IMG/VR virus record: IMGVR_UViG_3300042691_004247
Coordinates: 1 to 34,091 of that record
Reading direction: 5' to 3' (one strand)
Length of the DNA: 34,091 bases
Source of the DNA: a virus
In this document: positions 1-11,000 of the stretch, in pieces
How the letters are laid out: every line of letters starts with the position of its first letter
How positions within the stretch are numbered: position 1 is the stretch's first letter
Translations under genes and position numbers: made by a program
The notes under the pieces: model-generated
The model's input: only the letters and a program-made list of their open reading frames with translations
Database searches by the model: none
What the model was told of the DNA's origin: nothing

Positions 1-1136
1 TGATTGAATACTCAGAAGATTTTGCTAATGCTAGATGGGCTAACGGAAATATTAGCATCACTTCAAATACTACTACAACAACAGCGCCAGATGGAACAAA
101 TACAGCATCTCAAATTGTTCCAACTACGGCGGGAACAGTTAATAGAAATTTGTCGCAAGCAATTTCTAGCGTATCAGCAGGAACATATACGCTTTCTGTT
201 TACGCTAAGATGTTGAATAAAGTTGGAGTATATAATGGTATTGCATTGAGAATGAGAAACTCATCGTCAACATCTGATGCGGTTGCAAACTATAATCTAT
301 CGGCTGGTACTGCATCAACTGGTATTATGTCTGGTTCCGACATCACGCTTCTCAATACAAGCATTCAGTCTGTCGGAAACGGATGGTATAGATGTTCTCT
401 GAGATTTCAAGTCAATAGCACTCTGACAAGCCCGAGAGCCGAAATATGGTATGGTGGATATTCAGGTTCAGACAACTTTGCTGACATTTTTATTTGGGGT
501 TCTCAACTTGAAAATAGTCTGACAACCACAACATACAACAAGACAACAGCTTTACCCGCATCAAAGTATGGCGGTGGATGTAGATTGACTACTACAGGCA
601 ATCTTGCTGTATCAAACTTCCTATACAACAATCACACATGGGAGATTTGGTTCAAAATAAATGACAGAACAGTTGGCAACTACGGAAACACATCAATTGA
701 GGGCGTCAGCAATCTTGCGGTGTACAGAGGATATCATGCTGGATTCTGGTATAGTCCAACCGCACTAACTTATCAGTTTTGGGACGGAATAACATCATCT
801 CCAGTCTGCGCATCATGGACAGTGGGAACATCAGGCGCCCACATAAACGAAGGATCATGGGCTCAAGTTGTAGTGACAAGAAGCGGAAATGTGTTCACAC
901 CATACGTAAATGGTGTTCAGTTGGGAGCTGGCAGCACAAACTCTCCATCAAATACCGGCATTGGAACTACTAATGAATTGTGGCTAGGAAAAACAGCAGC
1001 AGTCGCAGCTAACACTGGGCAATATCTGTTCTATTCAAGAAACACAGTAGGAAACATGAAGATGTACACTAGAGCATTGAGTGCGTTTGAAGTGTTGCAG
1101 AATTTCAATGCCCTTCGCGGCAGATATGGACTGTAA
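1..1136 (+). CDS. LamG-type adhesin, 5' truncated by the window edge
   Basis: The reading frame is open from the first bases (codons start at base 3) to TAA at 1134-1136, so this is the C-terminal 377 residues of a longer protein. The TTG at 150 is an internal codon, not the start. The visible N-terminus (EYSEDFANARW, then APDGTNTASQIVP) resembles a carbohydrate-binding-type beta-sandwich seen repeatedly in phage tail proteins. From about residue 185 a LamG/concanavalin-like jelly roll follows (HTWEIWFKI, SWAQVVVTR, YVNGVQLG), closing with a C-terminal signature LSAFEVLQNFNALRGRYGL. The next two genes end in the same signature. The family typically binds glycans. I infer a host-surface or virion-surface adhesin; the exact virion location is unknown. 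Confidence 0.75.
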   Translation, partial: IEYSEDFANARWANGNISITSNTTTTTAPDGTNTASQIVPTTAGTVNRNLSQAISSVSAGTYTLSVYAKMLNKVGVYNGIALRMRNSSSTSDAVANYNLSAGTASTGIMSGSDITLLNTSIQSVGNGWYRCSLRFQVNSTLTSPRAEIWYGGYSGSDNFADIFIWGSQLENSLTTTTYNKTTALPASKYGGGCRLTTTGNLAVSNFLYNNHTWEIWFKINDRTVGNYGNTSIEGVSNLAVYRGYHAGFWYSPTALTYQFWDGITSSPVCASWTVGTSGAHINEGSWAQVVVTRSGNVFTPYVNGVQLGAGSTNSPSNTGIGTTNELWLGKTAAVAANTGQYLFYSRNTVGNMKMYTRALSAFEVLQNFNALRGRYGL

Positions 1137-1138
1137 TC

Positions 1139-1858
1139 ATGGGTTTGCATCACTCTCCTCTCATAGCTACTAATGGGTTGATTCTTTGCTTGGACGCAAT
1201 AAACACACGATCATATTCTGGCACAGGAACTACTTGGGCTGATTTATCGGGAAATGCATTCAACGGTACCATACAAAATTCACCTGCGTATAACTCGGCA
1301 GGATATTTCAGCTTTACTAACGCATCTACTGGTATAATTACATTTTCAAGTATACCTCAATTCCAATTTCTTGGAAGATCACAATACACACTTGAATGTT
1401 GGGTTAGAATAACAACAATTCCTGGAAATGCAACGTATAGAAGAATTCTCAACAGAGAAAGTAATCCAGGCATCGGAAGAGATGGATATAATTTTTTGAT
1501 TGACAGTTCTGTTGATGGAACCAATATATCATTCTATAGTGAAAGGTTTGTTGCAGGAATTCAGTCTGGCGTAGGTATAAATGTTCCATATGCAACAAAT
1601 GGCAATGGATGGAATCAATGGGCTATAACTTACGATGGGCTAAACCTACGTATGTATAGAAATGGAAGTTTGGTTTCTGGTCCAGTTTCAGACACTAGAA
1701 GTATCACAAATAACACTGCTACATTGTCATTAGCAAATCAAGGTGGACCAAATAGTATTGGTGGTGATTTTGCGTCTATCAAAGTCTATAACGTTGCATT
1801 ATCTGCATCTGATGTAAGACAGAACTTCAATGCACTAAGAGCGAGGTATGGAGTATGA
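1139..1858 (+). CDS. LamG (jelly-roll) domain virion protein
   Basis: This 239-residue protein is essentially one LamG-type jelly roll. It opens with the hallmark GLILCLDAINTRSY (residues 13-26) and TTWADLSGN, familiar from phage LamG proteins of the form GL-L-LDA-N-SY...W-DLSGN. The core strand YTLECWVRI lies near residue 82, and QWAITYDGLNLRMYRNG near 170. It closes with LSASDVRQNFNALRARYGV. The ATG at 1139 follows the upstream stop by two bases, and its own stop overlaps the next start in an ATGA junction, so the three LamG genes are translationally linked. The likely role is glycan binding by a tail adhesin or decoration protein. No enzyme motif is visible. Confidence 0.75.
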   Translation: MGLHHSPLIATNGLILCLDAINTRSYSGTGTTWADLSGNAFNGTIQNSPAYNSAGYFSFTNASTGIITFSSIPQFQFLGRSQYTLECWVRITTIPGNATYRRILNRESNPGIGRDGYNFLIDSSVDGTNISFYSERFVAGIQSGVGINVPYATNGNGWNQWAITYDGLNLRMYRNGSLVSGPVSDTRSITNNTATLSLANQGGPNSIGGDFASIKVYNVALSASDVRQNFNALRARYGV

Positions 1859-3042
1859 GCATTCACACTGGCACTAGAGCAGCAACAGACAATCTGATTC
1901 TTAGCATCGACGCCGAGAACCCTAAGTCTTTTGGTGGTGTCAACTTCGTTGCAAATTCGTCATACTCCGCAACAGATTGGGGAAGTTATTTTCCTGCAAA
2001 CACAACATTTACAACAGGAATTGACGCTCCAGACGGAACAAACACAGCAATCAGAGTTGCGTGTGCAAACACTGGAGCATCTTTGATTCGCGTTCTATTT
2101 CCAGCTTTCACGCCAAATGGTACCGATAGTTATGTAAGCAGTTTCTATGCAAGACTGATCACGCCAACTTTTGGACCAGGATTACTATCAACAGACGTTG
2201 CAGACGGCAACCCATCAAACAACTACGGACCATCTCTTATCGCAAACACATGGGTCAGAGTTCAGACATCTGGTGTTCCAACAGCAGTATCAAAGTCTTT
2301 CATTGATCTAATCTCAGACAGCACGACAAATGCGACAGTAGATTTCTGGGGCGTACAACTTGAACCTGGTGTAAACGCAACACCGCTGACAGTGACAACA
2401 GGAACTACAAAGACATCTAGAGCAAAGACTGTTTTTGATATGAGTCTTGCAAACACATCGACTGTCACATTCACCGGAACTTCACGTTATACAACAAATC
2501 CAGAGAAGTTTGATACCAACGCAACCGCAATCACTCAACAGTCACATCTAACACTGACTTCACCAATTGTTTTCTCAGACACTTCAGAGTATTCAATGGA
2601 GTTTTGGGTTAGACTCAGAAGTGGTGCAGACGCCACATTCCACAGTCTAGCTGGAAAAAATTCAACTAATGAATGGTTGATCATTCAAGCAGATAACACA
2701 GCTGGAAGTAGCTGGTCTGTTAGATACGTAGATGCAACATCTGTCTATAGAAATTCTTTAACCGTCACTTCAAGTAACATCCAAACCAGCTGGAATAACA
2801 TTTGCGTAACTACAGACTCTTCACGAAATGTGAGATTTTACGTCAATGGCGTTTTGTTGAACTCCGTTGCCGCAGCATCAACGCTATTCAACGTAAATGC
2901 AATAGCAGGTGGATACAGTGCAGGCGGTAATTTTTATCCTCTTCAGGGAAGTCTTGCGGTATGTAGAATGTACGCGAGAAGACTTTCTGACGATGAAGTG
3001 AGATCAAATTTCAATTCAAAGCGTTCTAGATTTGGTGTGTAA
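1855..3042 (+). CDS. LamG-type adhesin with inserted carbohydrate-binding-like domain
   Basis: The protein has 395 residues and starts at an ATG overlapping the previous stop (ATGA). The first LamG strand LILSIDAENPKSF (residues 14-26) is followed not by the usual W-DLSGN loop but by a separate beta-sandwich-like segment of about 160 residues (FVANSSYSATDWGSYF ... VDFWGVQLEPG, roughly 28-186). The jelly roll then resumes (YSMEFWVRLRSG, FYVNGVLL) and ends with LSDDEVRSNFNSKRSRFGV. The inserted segment resembles the N-terminal visible part of the first gene in the window, so the two are probably paralogues. I infer an adhesin. A late-promoter-like box starts at the end of this gene and probably serves the next one. 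Confidence 0.72.
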   Translation: MSIHTGTRAATDNLILSIDAENPKSFGGVNFVANSSYSATDWGSYFPANTTFTTGIDAPDGTNTAIRVACANTGASLIRVLFPAFTPNGTDSYVSSFYARLITPTFGPGLLSTDVADGNPSNNYGPSLIANTWVRVQTSGVPTAVSKSFIDLISDSTTNATVDFWGVQLEPGVNATPLTVTTGTTKTSRAKTVFDMSLANTSTVTFTGTSRYTTNPEKFDTNATAITQQSHLTLTSPIVFSDTSEYSMEFWVRLRSGADATFHSLAGKNSTNEWLIIQADNTAGSSWSVRYVDATSVYRNSLTVTSSNIQTSWNNICVTTDSSRNVRFYVNGVLLNSVAAASTLFNVNAIAGGYSAGGNFYPLQGSLAVCRMYARRLSDDEVRSNFNSKRSRFGV

Positions 3043-3048
3043 TAAATA
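3041..3048 (+). promoter_or_regulatory. Late-promoter-like box (AATAAATA)
   Basis: AATAAATA lies 35 bases before the tail-fibre ATG at 3083, overlapping the previous stop codon. It fits the NATAAATA consensus of late promoters in T4-like phages, and the same box precedes several other genes here. The assignment rests on motif and position only. Confidence 0.5.
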
Positions 3049-3082
3049 CAACAAGTAACTCAACAGAGGCTATTAGAGAACC

Positions 3083-6000
3083 ATGGCAAATTCAGATAAA
3101 AATCTAGTCATTACACCTAATATTGGATCCAGCGCTGGAGATCCAACCATCAATTTTAGTGGTGCAGATGCGTCCTTGGGTCCTCAATCACTTCAAGCTA
3201 GAATTTATCCTACATCAAATGGAACTCTTGCTTTTGAAGGTTCGGCAGGTCAACTCTTTAGCATTACAAATAGTCTGACGGGAACTTTATTCTCTGTCAA
3301 TGACGTTTCTGGTATTCCATCTATTGAAGTTCTCGACAATGGTTCTGTTCGTCTAGCGAGATACAACGGTAACGTTTTGATTGGTAACGTTGTTGACAAT
3401 GGTGTTGATAAACTTCAGTTCGGTGTAGGATCAAGCGTATCGTTCAATAATGTCACAGGAAACACGATGACATCGTTGTCTGGTTTCGCTGGAAATGGAT
3501 CTTTGCTGACAAACTTGAACGGATCTAACGTTGCAACAGGAACAATCGCAAACGCTAGAACAACAGCATCATCAGCTAACGGTGCAAACCTGATTGTTAC
3601 TAGAGGTGCTGCTGGAGAATTCAGTGCAGGAGCAATTACTGCAACAACTTTCACTGGATCAGGATCTGGTCTAACTTCAATTCCCAACTCAGCAACAACG
3701 GCGTCATCAGCTAACGGTGCAAATCTGATTGTCGCTAGAGATGCTTCTGGTAACTTTGTTGCCAACAGAATTGATGCAAACATCTCAAAAGCAAATCCAC
3801 AAGTATTCTCAACAGATGGAGAATTTTCTGTAGTTCAGAACGTTTCTTCATGGACTTTAAGCACAAGTCATCCGATCATCAGATGGTCATTCAATACGCC
3901 GTATGATGATAACACGATGATAAGTTCTGGTGGAAATGCAGCACCTACCACACAAACATCTCTTGTTGTCAGTGAAGTTGGCGGAATTATTTTCGGTAAG
4001 TCGAACACAACACCTTCGACAAATAGCGTTTTGTCAACAGAGTGGGGAAGAGCAAACTCCGCCGGTATCTTCTTGACATCGGGCATCGTGACAAGTGCTG
4101 GATTGAATAGTCTGACAGGAGGAGTCGCAAATAATCCAGGCGTCTGGAGCACTAGCAGTTTTGATGGAACATCAACTCCTTTTGCATCAATTTCGGGAGG
4201 CACGGGTGAAAGGGCACCAGCGGTATCATTGACTCTGTGGAATACAACTGCATCAGCAAAACCCACGTTTTCACTTTCACGCAGCAAGAGTGGAACCGTA
4301 GGAACATTCTCAAAAGTTTCATCGGGAGATGTTCTTGGTTCTGTAGATTTTCAAGGTGATGATGGAACAAAATTTGACGCATCAGCATCTCTCATGACAA
4401 TTGTTGATGGAGAAACGGCAAACAATATCATTCCTTCTGCATTTACAATTAGAACAGTTAGACCAACAGGAGGAATTCCTGTTGCTGGTTTGCATGTAAG
4501 CCCGTATCAATCTGTTTCTGTAGGATCGACTGTTATTGGTTCTCAAGTTGCTGGCGCCACAGCAACATCATCAACTGTGTTTACTGTGGCTGGCAACATA
4601 AGAACTAATAATGCATCTGGAACTGGTCAAGCGGTAGGAATGAGAGTTAGATCGATTGTTTCTCCTGATGTTACAGTGTCTGGTGCTCATTACGAAACAT
4701 GGTTTTATAGTGATGATGTTGTTTTCACAACAACAAACTTTCAGCATTACAACACTGCAATGGTTGGAAAAGCAGATAGACACACCGTAACAAATCTTGC
4801 AGGATATAATATTGGTTCTGGATTTCATGGTGGCACAAACAACTATGGATTCCAATCATCGCTGAATGCACCTCCAGCAGGAACAACAGCAGCATCTGCA
4901 ATATCTTCTCTTTCTGTTACTTCTAACGTTGTCACAGTAACAACATCAACTAATCACGGGCTTACTACTGGGCAGATTGTAACAATTGCAACCAATACTA
5001 TAGCAGCAACATCTACAGTCGCGGGCGTTGAATACACGATTGTTTCTGTTGGAGACACAAACTTTACATCTATCGGTGCTGCAAACACATCATCTTTCGT
5101 TGGAAATATTTCAGGAACAACTTTGACTGTTACTGGAGTCAATAGTGGATACATAAGAGTAGGAACAACAATCTTTGGCTCTGGCATAACGGCAGGAACA
5201 CAAATTACTGCTGCCGGCACAGGAACAGGTGGTCCCGGAACTTACACTGTAAACAACTCACACACGGTCTCGGGCGTAACATTTACTGGATTGACTCCAG
5301 GAATAACTTTCACCGCAACAGGTGCTGGAACAGGAACAGGAACCGTTCGTCTACAAACTGACGGTAGCGGAATAACAATTGCAAACACAGGTGTTGCGAC
5401 ATTCACATATTCAAGAACAACGGCTAACGTTTCTTCAGTTGCGGTTGGTGGAACAGTTACACCGAACAGAAGATACAGTTTGTATTTCCCAGGATCAGCA
5501 GACAGCTACATGGCTGGAAGACTTGGGATCGGAACAGAAACTCCTGCATTCCCACTTGATGTTACGGGTACAGTAAGGGCGACAACATTCTCCGGTGCCA
5601 TCGTCGGTGACGGTTCTGGTCTATCTAACTTGAATGCGGCAAACGTTGCAACTGGAACTTTATCTAACGCAAGAACAACAGCGACATCAGCTAACACCGC
5701 GTCAGCAATTGTTGCTAGAGGTACTGCTGGAGAATTTAGTGCTGGTAATATCACTGTAAAAAACATAGATTCTGATGTCACTATTGGTGCAAACTCATCA
5801 ACTTCATTGTTAGATGTCACATACACAATTGATAACACAGAGTCAATTTCGGCGTTAAGAAGTAAATTTGGTATTAGATCGACCATTGAAGCTAGTGATA
5901 AAACAGCAGAAGCATTTGATCTTGATCTTTATGGTGTTCAGGGGCTTATCAATTCTAATTATCAGTATTCTATCACTGGATATGGAAATTTGTATGGCAC

Positions 6001-7999
6001 GCAGGGTAGAGTAAACGTATACGACAACGACGGAGCAAATAACAAAATTGATTCTGTCCATGGAACTTATGGAACAGTTGTCGTCTATGGAGCAAATTCA
6101 GTAATTAACAATGTACGAGGAACCACAGGTGCTGCAAGTATAAATGGCGCAGTAGCAAATGCAAATATTCAAAATATGGCTGCTGCATATCTTGATTTGA
6201 GACCATTGGGCGCATCAACATCTAATGTTACTTCAACATATTTTGTATATGGAGTATATGGAGGCGGTGCTGCTACAGCTAACGTTGGTAATGCATACGG
6301 AATTCACATAGGTTCAGACATCAACAATTATTTGGGCGGAAGTCTAAAGATTGGATCTGCAGGTGGTGCACCAACTGGAAATACAGGATCAACCATTGGT
6401 CTTGAAGTTTCAGAAGTTGACGGTGCAACAATAAGATTGACTTCAACAGACACAACAGGCGCTCTTGATCAGATGATTGGTCAGATCCAGTTCTATGGAT
6501 CTGACTCAGATGCCCCGGGCGCCGGCGTAAAAGCTAAGATTGCGACATACATGACTCCTGCTGCCGGTGATGGTAGCTACTTGACTTTCAGCACTTCTGA
6601 CGGCACAACTAACGACATTGAGAGAGTTAGAATTCTTTCAAGTGGTAACGTTGGCATAGGAACTATTGGTCCAACAGAAAGACTGGAAGTTAATGGTACA
6701 GTAAAAGCAACATTGTTCTCTGGTTCTGGTGCTTCTCTAACATCTGTTCCTGCGGGTCAACTCTCAGGAACAATACCTTCTGCTGTACTTGGCAATTCAT
6801 CTCTTTTCATTGGTACAACTTCCGTTGCTTTGAATAGAGCGAGTGCTGATTTAGCGATTGCCGGCATTACATCTATTACGGGCAGAACTGGAGGCAGTTT
6901 AACTATTGAAAGTCCAGCTGCTGCCACTGGAAGCAGTCAATCCATAACCATAACTACAGGTAATGCTACTCAAGCAGCAGCCGTTAATAGTGGCGGATTA
7001 AACATCTATACGGGTAACGTTACTGATGCAGCAGGCACTGGAGCTGGTTTTATCAATATCAAGCCGGGTACCAGTGGAGGTGGTATTTCATTTGGAAGTG
7101 CCTTAAATTTAAGTGCTGGTGATGTATTTACTACGGGCAGTTCCGGCGGAACTGCTACTTTAGCTGGAGGAAAAAATACTGTTACATCAGGTACTGCTAT
7201 TGGCGGCGCGGTTTATGTAACGGGTGGTGCTGTATCAACTGTTAATGCTATCACTAAAAATACAGGTAGTGTTTACATCGACGGAGGTGGCAGTGGCGCA
7301 AGTGGTGCTATTACGTATGGTTCTGTCTTTATTGGAAATCAATCAAACGGTGTTACATACGGAACAACCCATGTAACTATAGGTAAGTCTGGCACAGAAG
7401 TAAGACTTCCTGGTGTTGGTACTTCTGGATTCGTTAAGTTAAGCACTAACGGCGCTCTAATTCAAGATACGAGTACATACGCTGCAACAAATCAGACGAT
7501 GTTCATTGGTACTACATCAGTGGCTATCAATAGAGCAAGCGCCAGTTTAGCATTAACTGGTATAACCAGCATAGACGGTTCAGCAGCTACTTTCACTAGC
7601 ACAACTCAAAACTCACAATTCAACTCAATAGGTGTTGGTACAGCAGGAAGTGGAACAGCAGGTGAAATTAGAGCGACAAACAACATTACAGCATATTACT
7701 CAGACGAAAGACTGAAGACAAATCTAGGCAACATAGATAATGCACTAGATAAAGTTAGTCAGTTGAACGGTTTCTATCATGAGGCTAATGAATTGGCACA
7801 GTCTTTGGGTTACGAAAAAATTCGTGAAGTTGGTGTGTCTGCTCAAGAAGTTCAAAGAGTTCTTCCTGAAGTTGTCGCAGCAGCACCTATCAGTGACGAA
7901 TACTTGACAGTTAGATATGAAAGAATTGTTCCTCTTCTCATAGAAGCTATAAAAGAACTAAAAGCCGAATTAGATGCAATCAAAAGAGAGATGAAGTAA
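3083..7999 (+). CDS. Long tail fibre with C-terminal Peptidase_S74 chaperone
   Basis: This is a 1638-residue fibre. The N-terminus (MANSDKNLVITPNIGSS, LAFEGSAGQLFSITNS, FSVNDVSGIPSIEVLDNG) matches a module recurring at the head of phage fibres. The middle has repeated units of the type GDGSGLSNLNAANVATGTL / NARTTASSANGANLIV (around residues 135-230 and 845-890), Gly/Thr-rich beta segments near 615-790, and a shaft. The C-terminus is the intramolecular chaperone of the endosialidase type: SDERLKTNL with the Ser-Lys pair at Ser1540 and Lys1545, then GVSAQEVQRVLPEVV and a terminal helix. By family rule it trimerises the fibre and cleaves itself before Ser1540, releasing 99 residues. The start is the ATG after a late-promoter-like box; the ribosome site is weak. 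Confidence 0.85.
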   Translation: MANSDKNLVITPNIGSSAGDPTINFSGADASLGPQSLQARIYPTSNGTLAFEGSAGQLFSITNSLTGTLFSVNDVSGIPSIEVLDNGSVRLARYNGNVLIGNVVDNGVDKLQFGVGSSVSFNNVTGNTMTSLSGFAGNGSLLTNLNGSNVATGTIANARTTASSANGANLIVTRGAAGEFSAGAITATTFTGSGSGLTSIPNSATTASSANGANLIVARDASGNFVANRIDANISKANPQVFSTDGEFSVVQNVSSWTLSTSHPIIRWSFNTPYDDNTMISSGGNAAPTTQTSLVVSEVGGIIFGKSNTTPSTNSVLSTEWGRANSAGIFLTSGIVTSAGLNSLTGGVANNPGVWSTSSFDGTSTPFASISGGTGERAPAVSLTLWNTTASAKPTFSLSRSKSGTVGTFSKVSSGDVLGSVDFQGDDGTKFDASASLMTIVDGETANNIIPSAFTIRTVRPTGGIPVAGLHVSPYQSVSVGSTVIGSQVAGATATSSTVFTVAGNIRTNNASGTGQAVGMRVRSIVSPDVTVSGAHYETWFYSDDVVFTTTNFQHYNTAMVGKADRHTVTNLAGYNIGSGFHGGTNNYGFQSSLNAPPAGTTAASAISSLSVTSNVVTVTTSTNHGLTTGQIVTIATNTIAATSTVAGVEYTIVSVGDTNFTSIGAANTSSFVGNISGTTLTVTGVNSGYIRVGTTIFGSGITAGTQITAAGTGTGGPGTYTVNNSHTVSGVTFTGLTPGITFTATGAGTGTGTVRLQTDGSGITIANTGVATFTYSRTTANVSSVAVGGTVTPNRRYSLYFPGSADSYMAGRLGIGTETPAFPLDVTGTVRATTFSGAIVGDGSGLSNLNAANVATGTLSNARTTATSANTASAIVARGTAGEFSAGNITVKNIDSDVTIGANSSTSLLDVTYTIDNTESISALRSKFGIRSTIEASDKTAEAFDLDLYGVQGLINSNYQYSITGYGNLYGTQGRVNVYDNDGANNKIDSVHGTYGTVVVYGANSVINNVRGTTGAASINGAVANANIQNMAAAYLDLRPLGASTSNVTSTYFVYGVYGGGAATANVGNAYGIHIGSDINNYLGGSLKIGSAGGAPTGNTGSTIGLEVSEVDGATIRLTSTDTTGALDQMIGQIQFYGSDSDAPGAGVKAKIATYMTPAAGDGSYLTFSTSDGTTNDIERVRILSSGNVGIGTIGPTERLEVNGTVKATLFSGSGASLTSVPAGQLSGTIPSAVLGNSSLFIGTTSVALNRASADLAIAGITSITGRTGGSLTIESPAAATGSSQSITITTGNATQAAAVNSGGLNIYTGNVTDAAGTGAGFINIKPGTSGGGISFGSALNLSAGDVFTTGSSGGTATLAGGKNTVTSGTAIGGAVYVTGGAVSTVNAITKNTGSVYIDGGGSGASGAITYGSVFIGNQSNGVTYGTTHVTIGKSGTEVRLPGVGTSGFVKLSTNGALIQDTSTYAATNQTMFIGTTSVAINRASASLALTGITSIDGSAATFTSTTQNSQFNSIGVGTAGSGTAGEIRATNNITAYYSDERLKTNLGNIDNALDKVSQLNGFYHEANELAQSLGYEKIREVGVSAQEVQRVLPEVVAAAPISDEYLTVRYERIVPLLIEAIKELKAELDAIKREMK

Positions 8000-8000
8000 A

Positions 8001-11000
8001 ATGCCAATTTCGTCAACAGGTGGAATATCATTTGCCGATCTTCAAGCTCAATTTGGAGGCTCTGGTCCGATATCTCTCAGTCAGTATTTTCCAGTTGCAA
8101 CTTTTGGTTCAGGACCAGAGGGCGGAACGGGAAGAGGATACTATGCTGGGGGTGTTCAAGGAGCATCGATACTAACAGAAATTGACGGCATTCAGTTTTT
8201 CAACGAAACTTCTATTAATCCAGCTGCCACCCTCTCGGAAGCAAGAGGTTGGACTGTTGGAATTGGTAACTCCCTAAATGGATATTTTTGTGGGCAAGGC
8301 GCAAGAATAGATAGACTCACATATTCAACAGAGTCTATACAACAACTTTCTGCACAATTAATTTCAACTATTACAGGATGTGCTGGAACTTTTAGTTCAA
8401 CAGCAGGATATATTGCAGGTGGAGAAGATTCTGCGACTTCAGGCAACCCCGCAAACACTATACAAAAGTTTTTATTTTCTACAGAGATCAGAACCACTAT
8501 ATCCACAGTTTTAAGTGTAGCTAGAGAATTTATCGCGGGCGTCAGCAGTGTGACGCGAGGATACTATGGTGGAGGAAATTCACTTGGAGGATATTCCACA
8601 GAAATAGACGGTATTCAATTCTCGAATGAGACTGCTATCAATCCATCTGCAACTTTGGCGTCAGCGCGAGGTTTTTTGACCGATGTCAATAGTTCAACAA
8701 GAGGATACTTCTGTGGTGGGTTCAATGGAGTCTCTTACTTTAAGGAAATAGACGGCATTCAATTCTCAGATGAAACTGCTATTAATCCAACCAACAATTT
8801 GATAGATTTTCGCTATGCTCCAGCAGGAACTAGCAGTTTAGCGAATGGCTATATTGCAGGAGGTTCTTATGCTGGAGAGTTAAGTTCTTGCGATAGGTTT
8901 AACTTTTCCGATGAAACAGTTAGAACTTTATCTTCAATTTTGTCAGTTGCCAGAAATGCAGTTGGCGGAGTTGAATACAACAGCACTCGCCCATTGTCGG
9001 GTAGAGGTTACTTCGGTGGCGGCAGTAATGGTCAAGGTGGGCAAACTGTAATAGATGGCATAGATTTTTCTAGCGAGTCTACAGTAATCACATCTGCAAC
9101 TATGGCAACTGCAAGGTCTGGTATAGCTGGTCTGAGTAGTACAAAACGAGGATATTATTGCTCAGACACAGAAATAGACGGTATTCAGTTCTCGGATGAG
9201 TCTTCAATTAATCCTACAGCATCGCTAACTAATAATAGAACACACAGGGCTGGAGTTAGCGCATCGACAAGAGGTTATTGTGGCGGAGGAGTGAATGCGA
9301 CTGTTCCATATGCACAAATCGACGGATTTCAATTCTCTGATGAGACTGCGTTTGGTCTAACGGCTACTTTGAGTGTAGCTAGACAGTCTTTAGCTGGAGT
9401 TAATAGTTCGATAAGAGGATATTTCTGTGGAGGTTCACCCACAACTGGAGAAATTGATGGCATTCAGTTCTCTGATGAGTCTGCGATTAATCCTAGTGCA
9501 AGTATAGGGGCTCGCGCAAACTTAGCTGGAGTCAGCAGTTCAACAAGAGGTTATTGTGGAGGTGGTGGCGCTGGAAGTGGAGAAATTGATGGTATTCAGT
9601 TCTCAGACGAAACTTATATCAATCCAAGCGCATCGATATCTGGTAGATATTATTTGACGGGCGTCAATAGTACAACTAGAGGATACTTTGCGGGTGGCTT
9701 TACTACAGATGAAATTGATGGTATTCAGTTCTCAGACGAAACTTATATCAATCCATCAGCAGCATTAACTGTCGCTAGAACACAGTTGGGTGGTGTATCC
9801 TTCAATCCTCCAAGAACTTTGTCTGCGAAGGGATTCTTTGGTGGTGGTAGCACATCATCACAGACTAATGAAATAGACGGTATTCAGTTTTCGGATGAAT
9901 CTGCTATCAATCCATCTGCAACATTGAGTGTTTCGAGGTATAATGTGGCTGGCGTTAATAGTTCCACAAGAGGTTACTTTGGGGGTGGAAATATAGGAGG
10001 AACCGAGTATACTGAAATAGATGGTATCCAATTCTCCGATGAATCCGCAATCAATCCAGCAGCAACATTAAGCGTCGCTAGAGGAAATGCAGCAGGTGTA
10101 AGTAGTTCTACTAGAGGATACTTCGGTGGTGGATATAGAAGTGGTCCAGGTGTAACAAACGAAATAGATGGCATCCAATTCTCTGACGAATCAGCAATCA
10201 ATCCAGCAGCAACATTAAGTGTTGCTAGATACAGATTGGCTGGCGTTAATAGTTCCACAAGAGGTTACTTTGGGGGCGGAGTAATAGGTTCATACACAAG
10301 CGAAATAGATGGCATTCAGTTTTCGGATGAATCTGCTATCAATCCATCTGCAACACTTAGTGATTCGGGTAGAATGGATCCTGCTGGTGTAAGTAGTTCT
10401 ACTAGAGGATACTTCGGGGGTGGATATAAAGTCACATATTCAAATATAATTGATAGTATTCAATTCTCGGATGAAACTGCAACCACACCAACAGCAACGT
10501 TATCCGCTGCTCGTTATGCTTTAGCTGGAGTGAATAGTTCTACTAGAGGATACTTCGGTGGTGGATATAGCGCATCTGGATATCTAAACGAAATAGATGG
10601 CATTCAGTTTTCGGATGAATCTGCTATCAATCCAGCAGCAACTCTAGCTGTGGGAAGATATTATCATGCTGGCGTATCATGCAGATTCAATCTAAACTTT
10701 CTAGTTCCTCACGATGGCGGAAAAGGCTACTGGGGAGGAGGCTCTGGTCCAGGCATAATAAGTGACGTCACCGGAATGAGTTTTTCTACTGAAACTAGAA
10801 TTAATCCTGGCGCTAATTTAAGCGAAGCAAGAGAAGGTGCTGCTGGTATTAATAGTGAAGTGAAGGGATACTGGGCAGGCGGAAAAAATACATCTTTAAG
10901 CTATGTCGGCACCATAGATTCAATAACGTTTAACAACGACTCTATTTCTGCTTTGACTCAAACTTTAAGCGTTCCTAGAATGGACTTAGCGGGAATAAAC

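Noticed and set aside
150-1136. TTG at 150 as the true start of the first protein
   Set aside because: The frame is open to the window edge, and residues before it (EYSEDFANARW) are part of a recognisable domain, so the gene starts upstream.
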